Shown here in pieces: positions 30,267 through 39,686 of a stretch of 64,000 nt of DNA. The stretch spans positions 310,001-374,000 of the forward strand of contig NZ_JAUSRO010000006.1 in the NCBI RefSeq assembly GCF_030811835.1, given 5' to 3'. Under the pieces are notes generated by a model that made no database searches, was not told where the DNA came from, and saw only the letters and a list, made by a program, of their open reading frames with translations. The position numbers were made by a program, and so were the translations under genes. Numbering within the stretch: position 1 is the stretch's first letter; each line of letters starts with the position of its first letter. Origin of the DNA: Variovorax ginsengisoli (GTDB taxonomy: Bacteria; Pseudomonadota; Gammaproteobacteria; Burkholderiales; Burkholderiaceae_C).

Positions 30267-32123
30267 ATGGCTCTTCTTCAGATTTCAGAACCCGGCCAGG
30301 CGCCCGATCCGCATCAACGCCGCGTGGCTGTGGGCATCGACCTGGGGACTACCCATTCGCTCGTGGCCTCGGTTCGCAATGGCGTGGCCGAATGCCTGCC
30401 CGATGATCAGGGCCGTGTCGTGCTGCCTTCGGTCGTGCGTTATGTCGACCGTGAACGCCGCCAGATCGGCTTCGACGCGCTTGCCGCGCGTGCCACCGAC
30501 CCGGCCAACACCATCACATCGGTCAAGCGGCTCATGGGGCGCGGGCTGGCCGACATCGCCAACCGGGACGCGCTGTCCTATCGCATCGGCGGCGAAGCCG
30601 GCATGCTCGCGGTGCACACCGCCGCTGGTGAGAAGTCACCGGTCGAGATCAGTGCCGACATCCTCGCGACGCTGCGCTACCGCGCCGAAGACACCTTCGA
30701 TGACACGCTGTACGGCGCCGTCATCACGGTGCCCGCGTACTTTGACGAAGGCCAGCGCCAGGCGACCAAGGACGCAGCCGAACTGGCGGGCATTCAGGTG
30801 CTGCGGCTCATCAGCGAGCCCACGGCCGCAGCCATCGCCTATGGCCTGGACAACGCCAGCGAAGGCGTCTATGCCATCTACGACCTGGGCGGTGGCACTT
30901 TCGATATTTCGATCCTGCGGCTCACACAGGGCGTGTTCGAAGTGGTGGCGACCGGCGGCGATTCGGCGCTGGGGGGCGACGACTACGATCACGCCGTGGC
31001 CGACCTGGTGCTGGCCCGGAGCGGCCTCGCCGTCGAAAACGATGTCGACCGTGCCGCGCTGATGATCGCAGCGCGAAGCGCCAAGGAAGCGTTGACCACG
31101 GCCGATGCCGTGACGGTGGCGTTCGATCTCCACGGCCAGCGTGTCGAAGTGCCGTTGACCCGCGCACAGTTCGATGCGGCCACCGAGAGCCTCACCGCAC
31201 GCACCGTTGCGGCCGTGCGCAAGGCGCTGCGTGATGCGCGGCTCAAGCCCGAGGCGCTTGAAGGCATCGTGCTGGTCGGCGGCGCCACGCGCATGCCCCA
31301 GATCCGTGAGGCGGTCGCCGCCTTCTTCGGCCGTGCACCGTTGACCAACCTGAACCCCGACGAGGTGGTCGCGCTGGGCGCGGCGATCCAGGCAAACCAG
31401 CTCGCAGGCAACGGCGGCGCCGATGACCTGCTGCTGCTCGACGTGATTCCCCTCTCGCTGGGCATCGAGACCATGGGCGGCCTGGTCGAGCGCATCGTGC
31501 CGCGCAACCAGACCATTCCGACGGCAATGGCGCAGGACTTCACCACCTACCAGGACGGTCAGACCGCGCTGGCACTGCACGTGGTGCAGGGCGAGCGCGA
31601 CCTCGTGGCCGACTGCCGCAGCCTGGCGCGCTTCGAGCTGCGCGGCATCCCGCCCATGGCGGCCGGGGCGGCGCGCATCCGCGTGACCTTCACGGTCGAT
31701 GCCGATGGCCTGCTGAGCGTGGCAGCCCGGGAGCAGGGCAGTGGCGTGGAGGCCAGCGTGACCGTCAAGCCTTCTTACGGCCTGTCGGACGACCAGATCG
31801 CCACCATGCTGCAAGAGAGTTTTTCGACCGCGCAGCAAGACATGCAGGCACGTGCGTTGGTGGAGGCGCGTGTCGATGCCGACCGCATGCTGATGGCCAC
31901 GCAAAGTGCGCTCGACGCCGACGGCGACCTGCTGGCAGCTGACGAGCGCGCCGCCATCGAGGTGTTGCGAAGCGCGCTGCGCGAGGCGATTGCCTCCACC
32001 GATGCGGCCGTGGTCGAGGCCGCCACCAAGGCGTTGGCCGAGGGCACCGAGGCTTTCGCCGCGCAACGCATGAACCGCGGCATCGCGCGTGCGTTGTCGG
32101 GCCGTCAAATCGAATCGCTGTAG
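30267..32123 (+). CDS. hscA: Fe-S assembly Hsp70 chaperone HscA
   Basis: A 618-residue specialised Hsp70 that promotes cluster transfer from IscU. The ATPase domain shows [49 protein letters not shown] and [14 protein letters not shown]; the substrate domain starts near [14 protein letters not shown]. The ATG at 30267, four bases after hscB, gives the usual HscA length (about 616-621). DnaK is the paralogous alternative, but the LxxSEPGQ N-terminus and isc context support HscA. Confidence 0.95.
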   Translation: MALLQISEPGQAPDPHQRRVAVGIDLGTTHSLVASVRNGVAECLPDDQGRVVLPSVVRYVDRERRQIGFDALAARATDPANTITSVKRLMGRGLADIANRDALSYRIGGEAGMLAVHTAAGEKSPVEISADILATLRYRAEDTFDDTLYGAVITVPAYFDEGQRQATKDAAELAGIQVLRLISEPTAAAIAYGLDNASEGVYAIYDLGGGTFDISILRLTQGVFEVVATGGDSALGGDDYDHAVADLVLARSGLAVENDVDRAALMIAARSAKEALTTADAVTVAFDLHGQRVEVPLTRAQFDAATESLTARTVAAVRKALRDARLKPEALEGIVLVGGATRMPQIREAVAAFFGRAPLTNLNPDEVVALGAAIQANQLAGNGGADDLLLLDVIPLSLGIETMGGLVERIVPRNQTIPTAMAQDFTTYQDGQTALALHVVQGERDLVADCRSLARFELRGIPPMAAGAARIRVTFTVDADGLLSVAAREQGSGVEASVTVKPSYGLSDDQIATMLQESFSTAQQDMQARALVEARVDADRMLMATQSALDADGDLLAADERAAIEVLRSALREAIASTDAAVVEAATKALAEGTEAFAAQRMNRGIARALSGRQIESL

Positions 32124-32135
32124 AACAACAAGCAC

Positions 32136-32474
32136 ATGCCCACGATCAAGATCCTTCCCCATCCCGAATACTGCCCGCAGGGCGCCGAAATCAGCGCGCC
32201 GGCCGGCACTTCGATCTGCGAGGCGCTGCTCGAGCACCATGTCAACATCGAGCATGCCTGCGAGATGAGCGCCGCCTGCACCACCTGCCACGTGGTGGTC
32301 CGGCAGGGCTTCAGCTCGCTCAATGCGTCCGATGAAACCGAAGACGATCTGCTCGACCGTGCCTGGGGCCTGGAGCCGCAGTCGCGACTGAGCTGTCAGG
32401 CGATCCTGGCGCAGGCCGACGTGACCATCGAAATCCCGAAGTATTCGATCAACCACGCCAAGGAAAACCACTGA
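32136..32474 (+). CDS. fdx: ISC-type [2Fe-2S] ferredoxin
   Basis: A 112-residue adrenodoxin-like ferredoxin giving electrons for cluster assembly. Ligands are Cys42, Cys48, Cys51 (EHACEMSAACTTCHV) and Cys87 (LSCQAI). It starts 12 bases after hscA, and its stop codon shares its last base with the ATG of dnaQ, so the polymerase subunit gene is joined to the operon. Confidence 0.95.
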   Translation: MPTIKILPHPEYCPQGAEISAPAGTSICEALLEHHVNIEHACEMSAACTTCHVVVRQGFSSLNASDETEDDLLDRAWGLEPQSRLSCQAILAQADVTIEIPKYSINHAKENH

Positions 32475-33187
32475 TGTCGCGCCAGATCGTTCTCGACACC
32501 GAAACCACCGGCCTGTCGGCGGAAAACGGCGACCGCGTGATCGAACTGGGTTGCGTGGAGCTGTTCAATCGCAAGCCGACCGGCAACGACCTGCACATCT
32601 ACTTCAACCCGGAACGCGAAAGCCACGAAGACGCGCTCAAGGTGCACGGCCTGACGACCGACTTCCTGCGCGACAAACCCAAGTTCGCCATGCTGGCGCA
32701 GGACGTGGTCGACTATCTGCGGGATGCCGAATTGATCATCCACAACGCAGCCTTCGACGTCGGCTTTCTCAACAAGGAGTTCGAACGTGCCGGCCTGCCG
32801 CCGCTGCACACCTTCGTGGCCGAGGTGACCGACACGCTCGCCATGGCCAAGCAGGTGTACCCGGGCAAGCGCAATTCGCTCGATGCGCTGTGCGACCGTT
32901 TCGGCGTGGATCGCTCCAACCGCACCTTCCACGGCGCCAAGCTGGACGCGCAGTTGCTGGCGGACGTGTACATCAACCTCACACGCGGCCAGGATGCGCT
33001 GCTGATCGATGTGGCTGCGGATGAGCCCGCCTTCGGGAAGGTGGTGGCGGTCGACCTGCGCAGCTTCGAACTGCCGGTGCTGATGGCGGTCGAGCAGGAG
33101 ATGACGGCGCATGACGCGCTGCTGCAGCAGATCGACAAATCGAGCGGTGGTCGCACGATTTTTCGCAAGCTCGAAGCATCAGCCTGA
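32474..33187 (+). CDS. dnaQ: DNA polymerase III epsilon subunit (3'-5' proofreading exonuclease)
   Basis: A 237-residue DEDDh exonuclease. Exo I is IVLDTETTGL (Asp8, Glu10), Exo II is HNAAFDVGFLNKEF (Asp95) and Exo III is HGAKLDAQLLADVY (His153, Asp158). It edits replication errors as part of the Pol III core. The C-terminal tail contacts the alpha subunit in this family. It begins on the last base of the fdx stop and is followed 76 bases later by tRNA-Val. Confidence 0.95.
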   Translation: MSRQIVLDTETTGLSAENGDRVIELGCVELFNRKPTGNDLHIYFNPERESHEDALKVHGLTTDFLRDKPKFAMLAQDVVDYLRDAELIIHNAAFDVGFLNKEFERAGLPPLHTFVAEVTDTLAMAKQVYPGKRNSLDALCDRFGVDRSNRTFHGAKLDAQLLADVYINLTRGQDALLIDVAADEPAFGKVVAVDLRSFELPVLMAVEQEMTAHDALLQQIDKSSGGRTIFRKLEASA

Positions 33188-33197
33188 AAACCTATGG

Positions 33198-33203
33198 CAT
33201 AAT
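33198..33203 (+). promoter_or_regulatory. Possible -10 element for tRNA-Val
   Basis: CATAAT, five of six matches to the sigma-70 -10 consensus, lies just after the dnaQ stop. No good -35 hexamer is visible at 16-18 bases, and the tRNA begins 61 bases downstream. Confidence 0.35.
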
Positions 33204-33237
33204 TCGAGGCTTCGCAGATAACGCGAAACACTTCAAG

Positions 33238-33259
33238 CAATCGCATACTCATGCGGTTG
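33238..33259 (+). other. 9-bp hairpin in the tRNA-Val 5' leader
   Basis: CAATCGCAT pairs with ATGCGGTTG (one U-G pair) around an ACTC loop, ending four bases before the mature tRNA 5' end. It may form a structured leader for RNase P processing. Confidence 0.4.
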
Positions 33260-33263
33260 TGAA

Positions 33264-33338
33264 GGGCGGTTAGCTCAGGGGTAGAGCACAGCATTCACAC
33301 TGCTGGGGTCGGAGGTTCGAAACCTCCACCGCCCACCA
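33264..33338 (+). tRNA. tRNA-Val (anticodon CAC), CCA encoded
   Basis: Folds as a full cloverleaf: acceptor GGGCGGT/ACCGCCC, D arm with AGCTCAGGGGTAGAGC, anticodon stem CAGCA/TGCTG with loop TTCACAC (anticodon CAC, reading GUG), T arm GGAGG-TTCGAAA-CCTCC, discriminator A and encoded CCA. It is preceded by a possible -10 box and followed by an intrinsic terminator, so it is a single-tRNA transcription unit. Confidence 0.97.
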
Positions 33339-33360
33339 AATTCCACACCCTATCGCTTCA

Positions 33361-33387
33361 GTCTCCGGTTTTTACCGGGGACTTTTT
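33361..33387 (+). terminator. Rho-independent terminator after tRNA-Val
   Basis: GTCTCCGG (33361-33368) pairs with CCGGGGAC (33375-33382; one U-G pair), then five T. Confidence 0.8.
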
Positions 33388-33424
33388 GTCGTTGGCGCCC
33401 GCTCTGTCGCGCTAAGCTCGACGC

Positions 33425-34528
33425 ATGGAAGATTTCGATTGCGCTGTCATTGGCGCCGGGGTGGTGGGGCTGGCCGTGGCGCGTGCACTCGCGTTGCAAG
33501 GCCGGGAAGTGATCGTGCTGGAAGCCGAGGGTGCCATCGGCACGGGCACGAGCTCGCGCAACAGCGAGGTGATCCACGCCGGCATCTACTATCCTCAGGG
33601 CTCGCTCAAGGCCACGCTCTGCGTGCAGGGGCGCGAGATGCTTTACGCGTATGCCCAGGCGCGTGGCGTGCCGCACCGGCGCTGCGGCAAGTTCATTGTC
33701 GCGACCGCACCCGGACAGGTGGCGCAACTGGAGGCGATCATCGCCAAGGCGCGTGCCAACGGCGTGGACGACCTGGTCATGCTCACGCGTGACGAAGCGC
33801 GGGCCATCGAGCCGCAGCTCGACTGCCTGGCGGCCGTGCACTCGCCGAGCACTGGCATTGTCGACAGCCATGCGCTGATGCTGGCCTACCAGGGCGACCT
33901 GGAGCATGCAGGCGGGGTGCTGGCGCTTCGGTCCGGCGTGAGTCACGCGCAGTGCGGGCCCCAGGGCATCGTGCTGACGGCGTTGGACGGCACGGTGCTG
34001 CGTTGCGCCAGCGTCGTCAATGCGGCCGGACTGGGGGCGCCAGGGCTCGCGCGCCGATTCGAGGGATTGCCGGCGAGCGCGGTCCCTGCCGACTTCTTCG
34101 CCAAAGGGAGCTATTTCACGTTGGCCGGTCGAGCGCCCTTTGGCCGGCTGATCTATCCCGTGCCGGAGGCGGCCGGTCTGGGCGTGCACCTCACGCTGGA
34201 CCTCGGCGGGCAAGCCAAGTTCGGCCCCGATGTTCAGTGGGTCGATGCGCCCGACGACCTCGTGGTCGATCCGGCACGCGGGGAGGCGTTCTATGCCGAG
34301 GTGCGCCGTTACTGGCCCGGATTGGCAGACGGAGCCCTCATTCCAGGCTATGCGGGCATCCGGCCCAAGATCTCGGGTCCCGGCGAGTCAGCGCGCGATT
34401 TCATGATCGAAGGACCCGAAGCGCATGGCGTGGCCGGCCTGGTCAATCTCTTCGGCATCGAGTCGCCTGGTCTCACGAGCAGCCTGGCGATCGGCCAGCA
34501 CGTCGCACAACTGCTGGCAACGTGCTGA
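33425..34528 (+). CDS. FAD-dependent oxidoreductase, L-2-hydroxyglutarate oxidase-like
   Basis: A 367-residue DAO-family flavoprotein. The N-terminal Rossmann motif is [18 protein letters not shown], followed by [16 protein letters not shown], which closely resembles L-2-hydroxyglutarate dehydrogenases/oxidases (LhgO, L2HGDH). The C-terminal [20 protein letters not shown] and [14 protein letters not shown] are also of that type. It probably oxidises L-2-hydroxyglutarate or a related 2-hydroxy acid, passing electrons to oxygen or quinone. It stands alone between tRNA-Val and the DUF883 gene. Confidence 0.82.
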   Translation: MEDFDCAVIGAGVVGLAVARALALQGREVIVLEAEGAIGTGTSSRNSEVIHAGIYYPQGSLKATLCVQGREMLYAYAQARGVPHRRCGKFIVATAPGQVAQLEAIIAKARANGVDDLVMLTRDEARAIEPQLDCLAAVHSPSTGIVDSHALMLAYQGDLEHAGGVLALRSGVSHAQCGPQGIVLTALDGTVLRCASVVNAAGLGAPGLARRFEGLPASAVPADFFAKGSYFTLAGRAPFGRLIYPVPEAAGLGVHLTLDLGGQAKFGPDVQWVDAPDDLVVDPARGEAFYAEVRRYWPGLADGALIPGYAGIRPKISGPGESARDFMIEGPEAHGVAGLVNLFGIESPGLTSSLAIGQHVAQLLATC

Positions 34529-34613
34529 GCAGCATGTAACATGGAACGGCACGCCGCTTGCTGGCGTGAAGTCGCCGGCGCGCTGCCGGTTGAAAGACGG
34601 AGGAACGATTCCA

Positions 34614-34925
34614 ATGAGTGCATCCCACAATCTCGAAGCGGCCGCGAACGCAGTGGTCGAAGAACTTGCCAGCGACGTCAAGGGCGTGCTGGGCGGCAAG
34701 GATCTGGAGTCGCTGCCGCAGATCAAGGCATTGCGCCAACGCGTCGAAACCAAGCTGGCGATCGCGCGCGAACTGGCCGCTGAGAAGAGCAAGCTGGCGG
34801 CCAAGAAAGCCAAGGAAGCGGCCAACACCGCCAATGCCTATGCGCATGATGAGCCGTGGCAGATCGCTGCAGGCGCGCTTGCCGTGGGCGTGCTGGTCGG
34901 ACTGGTGCTCGGCCGCCGCCGCTGA
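34614..34925 (+). CDS. DUF883 (ElaB/YqjD-like) tail-anchored membrane protein
   Basis: A 103-residue protein with an amphipathic, Lys/Glu/Ala-rich helical body and one C-terminal membrane segment (IAAGALAVGVLVGLVLGRRR, residues 84-103) with glycine-zipper spacing. E. coli relatives ElaB and YqjD bind ribosomes at the inner membrane in stationary phase. A good GGAGG ribosome-binding site precedes the ATG at 34614. It forms a pair with the YqjE/YqjK-like gene 57 bases downstream, the same order as yqjD-yqjE-yqjK in enterobacteria. Confidence 0.85.
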   Translation: MSASHNLEAAANAVVEELASDVKGVLGGKDLESLPQIKALRQRVETKLAIARELAAEKSKLAAKKAKEAANTANAYAHDEPWQIAAGALAVGVLVGLVLGRRR

Positions 34926-34982
34926 AGTGCACAGGGGCGCACCCGATGACGGTGCGAGCAAACTCAGGCAGGGAGGGAATTC

Positions 34983-35702
34983 ATGAAACTGTTGTCCTTG
35001 TTCGGGCTGGATGCGCGCATCCGCCGTGTCAAGATCGCCATCGGCGAAGGTGGCATTGCAGCCGAAGACCGTGTGCAACTGCTGCGCATGGCGTGGGAAG
35101 AGGAAAAGCAGCGGCTCAAGCTGATGCTGGTCCTGGTGATTGCGGTGTTGGGCCTCGCCACCGTCGCAGTGGCCCTGCTGTCTGTTGCCGTGGTCGTGCA
35201 TTACTGGGAAACACCATACCGCATCACGGCGGCATGGACCGTGGCGGGTGTATGGATTGCATTGTGGGCGGCTTGCGCGCTGGCGCTGTTCCAACTGCTG
35301 CGCCGTCCGAGCCGCGCGTTCGATCCCTTGCGCGAGCAACTGGGCCAGGATTGGGCCTGGGCGCAGGATCAGTTCCACCTCGGCAAGCAGGGCGATGACG
35401 AGGGCGACGCGGCGCCTGATGAAGGTGCGCCAAGGGCCGCACGTCCTGTCACCCGTGACGAACTGCTGGCGCGCATCGCAACGCAGCGACAGCGGATTGC
35501 GGTACTGCAGACACCAGCGCCCCGGGGTCCGGCGGAAGATATTCCAGCGGACGAGCCGCTCAGCGCAGCGGCCTGGCGCACGGCCCGTACGCATCCTGTC
35601 GCCTCGGGTGTCGCAGCCGCTGCCGTGGTGGCGGTGCTCGGTCCGCGCCGGCTGCTGCGCTGGGCTGCCTTTGCCGCTCCCTTGCTCTGGCGCATGCGCT
35701 GA
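34983..35702 (+). CDS. YqjE-like (phage holin superfamily) protein with YqjK-like C-terminal part
   Basis: A 239-residue membrane protein. Residues 1-45 are an amphipathic N-terminus; two membrane segments at 47-73 and 82-105 form the YqjE/DUF1469 core. An acidic linker (about 137-150) leads to residues 157-239, where RDELLARIATQRQRI and the basic, Trp-ending LLRWAAFAAPLLWRMR resemble stand-alone YqjK. It appears to be YqjE and YqjK in one chain. Despite the holin superfamily name nothing phage-like is nearby; the role is probably in the envelope with DUF883. Confidence 0.72.
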   Translation: MKLLSLFGLDARIRRVKIAIGEGGIAAEDRVQLLRMAWEEEKQRLKLMLVLVIAVLGLATVAVALLSVAVVVHYWETPYRITAAWTVAGVWIALWAACALALFQLLRRPSRAFDPLREQLGQDWAWAQDQFHLGKQGDDEGDAAPDEGAPRAARPVTRDELLARIATQRQRIAVLQTPAPRGPAEDIPADEPLSAAAWRTARTHPVASGVAAAAVVAVLGPRRLLRWAAFAAPLLWRMR

Positions 35703-35707
35703 GGCAG

Positions 35708-35734
35708 GCCAGTCGCCCGCGTCGGGCGGCTGGC
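35708..35734. terminator. GC-rich hairpin between convergent genes
   Basis: A 12-bp stem with one U-G pair and a CGT loop fills the gap between the YqjE-like and pyrD stop codons. It lacks a T-run, so termination would need another factor. Confidence 0.4.
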
Positions 35735-35735
35735 T

Positions 35736-36809
35736 TCAGCGCCTGGCGTTGCGTAACGCCAGTGCGGCTTCACGGACGATGGCCGGGCCCTTGTAGATCA
35801 GGCCGGTGTAGATCTGCACCACATCAGCGCCCGCAGCGATCTTCGCTTGGGCATCGTTACCACTGAGAATGCCGCCTGTGCCGATGATCGGAAAAGCCGG
35901 ACCGAGCGCAGCGCGCAGCTGAGCGATCACGCGGTTGCTGGCCTCCAGCACCGGGGCGCCCGACAGTCCGCCGGCTTCCTCGGCATGCGGCAAACCTGCG
36001 ACCGCGTCGCGCGACAGCGTCGTGTTGGTCGCAATCACGCCGTCCATGCGGTGCCGCTGCAGCGTGGCGGCGATCACGGCCACTTGGGCAGCGTCGAGGT
36101 CGGGCGCGATCTTCACGAACAGCGGCACGCGCTTGCCATGCCGGGCCACCAGGGCCTCTCTGCGTTCGGCCACGGCACCGAGCAACGCATCGAGCGCCTC
36201 GTCGCTTTGCAGCGAGCGCAGGTTGGCCGTATTCGGACTGGAGATGTTGACCGTCACGTAATCGGCGTGGGCATACACGCCGTCCAGGCACAGCAGGTAG
36301 TCGTCGACCGCGCGCTCGATCGGCGTGGCAGCGTTCTTGCCGATGTTCAGGCCCAGCAGCATCGGTGCCTTGCCGGAACTGGCCGCAGAACGAAAGCGCG
36401 CGCGTTTCACATTGGCGACGAAGGCAGCCAGACCTTCGTTGTTGAAGCCCAGGCGATTGATCAACGCCTCGCGTGCGGGCAGGCGGAAGATGCGCGGACG
36501 CGCGTTGCCCGGTTGCGCCTTGGGCGTGACCGTACCCACTTCGACGAAGCCGAAGCCCATGGCCGCGAAGGCGTCGATACAGCGCGCGTTCTTGTCCAGG
36601 CCTGCGGCCAGGCCAACACGGTTGGGAAACTGCAGGCCCGCGAGCGTGACCGGATCGTCGACGCGTGGCGCCGCGTACAGGCAGGCCAGCGGCGTGTTCT
36701 GCGTGCGGGCGAGCGCACCGAGCGTGACCTCATGGGCATGCTCTGCATCGAGGCCAAATAAAAAGGGACGGGCAAGGCCGTAGAGGGACGAGGGCAGCGG
36801 CATGGGCAT
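35736..36809 (-). CDS. pyrD: Dihydroorotate dehydrogenase (quinone), class 2
   Basis: A 357-residue membrane-associated FMN enzyme of pyrimidine synthesis. The N-terminal amphipathic segment [20 protein letters not shown] is the class 2 quinone-binding part. [33 protein letters not shown], the catalytic [14 protein letters not shown] and GTGGILSG with YTGLIYKGP for FMN are present. The start is taken at 36809 (36803 is equally possible); the frame is open further upstream but homology is not. It is divergent from rpiA, and the 5' ends lie 46 bases apart. Confidence 0.94.
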   Translation of the reverse strand: MPMPLPSSLYGLARPFLFGLDAEHAHEVTLGALARTQNTPLACLYAAPRVDDPVTLAGLQFPNRVGLAAGLDKNARCIDAFAAMGFGFVEVGTVTPKAQPGNARPRIFRLPAREALINRLGFNNEGLAAFVANVKRARFRSAASSGKAPMLLGLNIGKNAATPIERAVDDYLLCLDGVYAHADYVTVNISSPNTANLRSLQSDEALDALLGAVAERREALVARHGKRVPLFVKIAPDLDAAQVAVIAATLQRHRMDGVIATNTTLSRDAVAGLPHAEEAGGLSGAPVLEASNRVIAQLRAALGPAFPIIGTGGILSGNDAQAKIAAGADVVQIYTGLIYKGPAIVREAALALRNARR

Positions 36810-36855
36810 CGGATAATTCCGGACTTCGAACGAACAGAGCCAAGGATTCTCGCGC

Positions 36856-37545
36856 ATGACCACTCCCGCATTCACCCAGGACGAACTCAAGGCGCAAGTC
36901 GGACGCGCCGCACTGGACTACGTGGTCAAGGGCGCCATCGTCGGTGTCGGCACCGGTTCGACCGTGAACAAGTTCATCGAGGCGCTCGCCACCATCAAGA
37001 ACGACATCCGCGGCGCGGTGTCCAGTTCGGTGGCTTCGACCGAGCGCCTGCTGGCGCTGGGCATCGAGGTCTTCGACAGCAACGAGGTCGAGGAGCTGGC
37101 TGTTTACATCGACGGGGCCGACGAGATCGACGGCCACGGCTTCATGATCAAGGGCGGCGGAGCGGCGCTCACGCGCGAAAAGATCATCGCGGCCCAGTCG
37201 CGCAGCTTCGTCTGCATTGCCGATGCGTCCAAGCGCGTGAAGACCCTGGGTGCCTTCCCCCTCCCGGTGGAGGTGATCCCGATGGCGGCGCAGCGCGTGA
37301 TGCGCCAGTTCGCACGCATGGGCGGCATGGCCCAGGTCCGTGAGCGCGACGGTGTGGCACTGGTCACCGACAACGGCCAGCACATCGTCGACGTGACGGG
37401 GCTGAAGATCACCGACCCGCTGGGCTTTGAGTCCGAAGTGAGCCAGTGGCCCGGTGTGGTGACGGTGGGCGTGTTCGCGCACCAGCGTGCGAACGTGTGC
37501 CTGTTGGGCACACCCACCGGCGTCGAAACGCTTCGCTTCGACTGA
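36856..37545 (+). CDS. rpiA: Ribose-5-phosphate isomerase A
   Basis: A 229-residue enzyme interconverting ribose-5-phosphate and ribulose-5-phosphate. Motifs are [13 protein letters not shown] for the phosphate, [36 protein letters not shown] with the catalytic Asp/Glu/Lys cluster, and [10 protein letters not shown]. Length is normal (about 220-230). It is divergent from pyrD and convergent with prlC. Confidence 0.96.
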   Translation: MTTPAFTQDELKAQVGRAALDYVVKGAIVGVGTGSTVNKFIEALATIKNDIRGAVSSSVASTERLLALGIEVFDSNEVEELAVYIDGADEIDGHGFMIKGGGAALTREKIIAAQSRSFVCIADASKRVKTLGAFPLPVEVIPMAAQRVMRQFARMGGMAQVRERDGVALVTDNGQHIVDVTGLKITDPLGFESEVSQWPGVVTVGVFAHQRANVCLLGTPTGVETLRFD

Positions 37546-37552
37546 GGCGACA

Positions 37553-37577
37553 CCGCTGCGGACCGCTGCCGCAGCGG
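37553..37577. terminator. Hairpin between convergent rpiA and prlC
   Basis: A perfect 9-bp stem (CCGCTGCGG/CCGCAGCGG) with a 7-base loop, eight bases after the rpiA stop. No T-run follows in either direction. Confidence 0.4.
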
Positions 37578-37602
37578 ATGCCGCCGACTGCGCCCACGCG
37601 CG

Positions 37603-39651
37603 TCAGGCAGCGACCGGCTCGCCCATGCCCTGGTGGCGCAGCAGCGCGTCGAGCTGCGGTTCGCGGCCGCGGAAGGCCTTGAAGGATTCCATCGCGCTGC
37701 GGCTGCCGCCCGCCTCCAGGATCGCCTGGCGGTACCTGCGGCCGGTCTCGATGCTCGGCTCGCCGTTGAGGCCTGCCGTTTCCTCGAATGCGGCGTAGGC
37801 GTCCGCACTCAGCACTTCGGCCCACTTGTAGCTGTAGTAGCCCGCCGCATACCCGCCCGAGAAGATATGGCTGAAGGTGTTGGGCGTGCGGCTGAAAGGT
37901 GGCGAAGGCATCACGGCGAATTCCTTGCGCACCTGGCCGAGCAGTGCCATCACTGCGCCAGGCTGCGCATTGGCGGCCTGGTACTCGGTGTGAAGCAGCA
38001 TGTCGAAGAGCGAGAACTCGATCTGGCGCAGCGTCTGCAGGCCGCTCTGGAAGTTCTTGGCCGCCGTCATCTTGTCGAACAGGGCACGCGGCAGGGGCTC
38101 GCCCGTGGCGACGTGCGCCGTCATGTTCTGCAGCACGTCCCATTCCCAGCAGAAGTTCTCCATGAACTGGCTGGGCAATTCGACCGCGTCCCATTCGACG
38201 CCGCTGATGCCCGACACGTCGCGCTCGTCGATCTGCGTGAGCATGTGGTGCAACCCATGGCCGAATTCGTGGAACAGCGTGGTCACGTCGTCGTGGGTGA
38301 GCAGTGGCGGGTTGCCGTCGACGCCTTCGGCGAAGTTGCACACCAGTTGGGCGATCGGGGTCTGCAGGGTGCCGGTGTCCGGGCGCAGCCAGCGTGCACG
38401 CACATCGTCCATCCAGGCGCCGCCGCGCTTGGCCGCACGCGCGGACGGGTCCAGATAGAACTGGCCGACCTTCTGGCCGCCACGTTCGATGCGGTAGAAC
38501 TCGACGCTCGGGTGCCACACCGGCGCGCTGTCGCGGCGAATGGCCACTTCGAACAGCGTCTCGACGATCTTGAACAGCCCGGCCATCACCTTGGGCGCCG
38601 GGAAGTACTGCTTGACCTCCTGTTCGCTGAAGGCGTAGCGCGCTTCCTTGAGCTTCTCCCCGACGAAGGTCCAGTCCCAGGGTTGTGGATCCAGCAGGCC
38701 CAGTTCGGACGCCGCGAAGGCGCGCAGGTCGGCCAGGTCGCGTTCGCCGTAGGGCTTGGCCTTGGTGCCGAGGTCGCGCAGGAACTTGATGACCTGTTCG
38801 GGTGTGTCGGCCATCTTCGGCACGACCGAGAGTTCGCCGAAGTTGCGGTAGCCCAGCAGTTTGGCCTCTTCTTCACGCAGTGCGAGGATCTCGCTGATGA
38901 GCGACGTGTTGTCGAAGGCCGGATTGCCGAACTCGCTGGCACGGGTGGCGTAGGCGCGGTACAGCGTTTCGCGCAGCGCGCTGCTCTTGGCGAATTGCAT
39001 CACCGGCAGGTAGCAGGGCATCTTCAGCGTGAGCTTGTAGCCAGTCTTGCCTTCGGCCTCGGCAGCAGCGCGGGCTGCGCTCACCACATCGGCGGGCACG
39101 CCTTCGAGCGCGTTGAGCTCGGCGTAATGGGCAAAGGCGTCGGTCGCGTCCAGTGCGTTCTCGCTGAACTTCTGGCTCAATTCAGCCTGGCGTTCCTGGA
39201 TGGCGGCAAAGCGCTCCTTGGCAGCGCCTTGCAGCTCGGCGCCTCCCAACACGAAGTTGCGCACCGCATTCTTGTGGGCCTGGCGCTGCTCGGCATTGAG
39301 GGTCGACGCGTCGATGGCCTTGTACTTGGCGTACAGGCGTTCATCCGAACCCAGGCGCGTCCAGAAGGCGGTCACCCGTGGCATGGCCTCGTTGTAAGCG
39401 GCGCGCAACTCGGGCGTGTCGGCGACGGCATTCAGGTGACCCACCGCACCCCAGGCGCGGCTGAAGCGCTCGGACGCCACGTCCAGCACCCGCGAGATCG
39501 CCAGCCAGTCGGCCGGAAAGTCGGGCGCGGTCACAGTCTGCAGTGCCGCATCGGCCTCGGCCAGCAGCAGATCGACCGCGGGGGCAACGTGCTCGGGTCG
39601 GATCTGGTCGAAGAGCGGGAGGTCGGTGAAGTCGAGGAGCGGATTGGTCAT
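37603..39651 (-). CDS. prlC: Oligopeptidase A (M3 family)
   Basis: A 682-residue cytoplasmic zinc metallopeptidase that degrades short peptides, including cleaved signal peptides. The HEFGH zinc motif is at residues 461-465 within LFHEFGHGLHHMLTQ. The N-terminus MTNPLLDFTDLPLFDQIRPEHV aligns with E. coli PrlC (MTNPLL), which decides the start at 39651 over the ATG at 39660. It is followed on the same strand by nothing; folD lies upstream with a 35-base gap. Confidence 0.94.
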   Translation of the reverse strand: MTNPLLDFTDLPLFDQIRPEHVAPAVDLLLAEADAALQTVTAPDFPADWLAISRVLDVASERFSRAWGAVGHLNAVADTPELRAAYNEAMPRVTAFWTRLGSDERLYAKYKAIDASTLNAEQRQAHKNAVRNFVLGGAELQGAAKERFAAIQERQAELSQKFSENALDATDAFAHYAELNALEGVPADVVSAARAAAEAEGKTGYKLTLKMPCYLPVMQFAKSSALRETLYRAYATRASEFGNPAFDNTSLISEILALREEEAKLLGYRNFGELSVVPKMADTPEQVIKFLRDLGTKAKPYGERDLADLRAFAASELGLLDPQPWDWTFVGEKLKEARYAFSEQEVKQYFPAPKVMAGLFKIVETLFEVAIRRDSAPVWHPSVEFYRIERGGQKVGQFYLDPSARAAKRGGAWMDDVRARWLRPDTGTLQTPIAQLVCNFAEGVDGNPPLLTHDDVTTLFHEFGHGLHHMLTQIDERDVSGISGVEWDAVELPSQFMENFCWEWDVLQNMTAHVATGEPLPRALFDKMTAAKNFQSGLQTLRQIEFSLFDMLLHTEYQAANAQPGAVMALLGQVRKEFAVMPSPPFSRTPNTFSHIFSGGYAAGYYSYKWAEVLSADAYAAFEETAGLNGEPSIETGRRYRQAILEAGGSRSAMESFKAFRGREPQLDALLRHQGMGEPVAA

Positions 39652-39686
39652 GGAGGGCATCTGGCGACGTGCGCCGCAAGTTCAAG

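Noticed and set aside
33264..33338. tRNA-Val as an integration site of a genomic island
   Set aside because: Downstream are a terminator and housekeeping genes; no integrase and no second copy of the tRNA 3' end was noticed.
34983..35702. Prophage remnant, suggested by the holin superfamily name
   Set aside because: The YqjE-type protein is a chromosomal envelope protein family; no phage structural, lysis or integrase genes are nearby.
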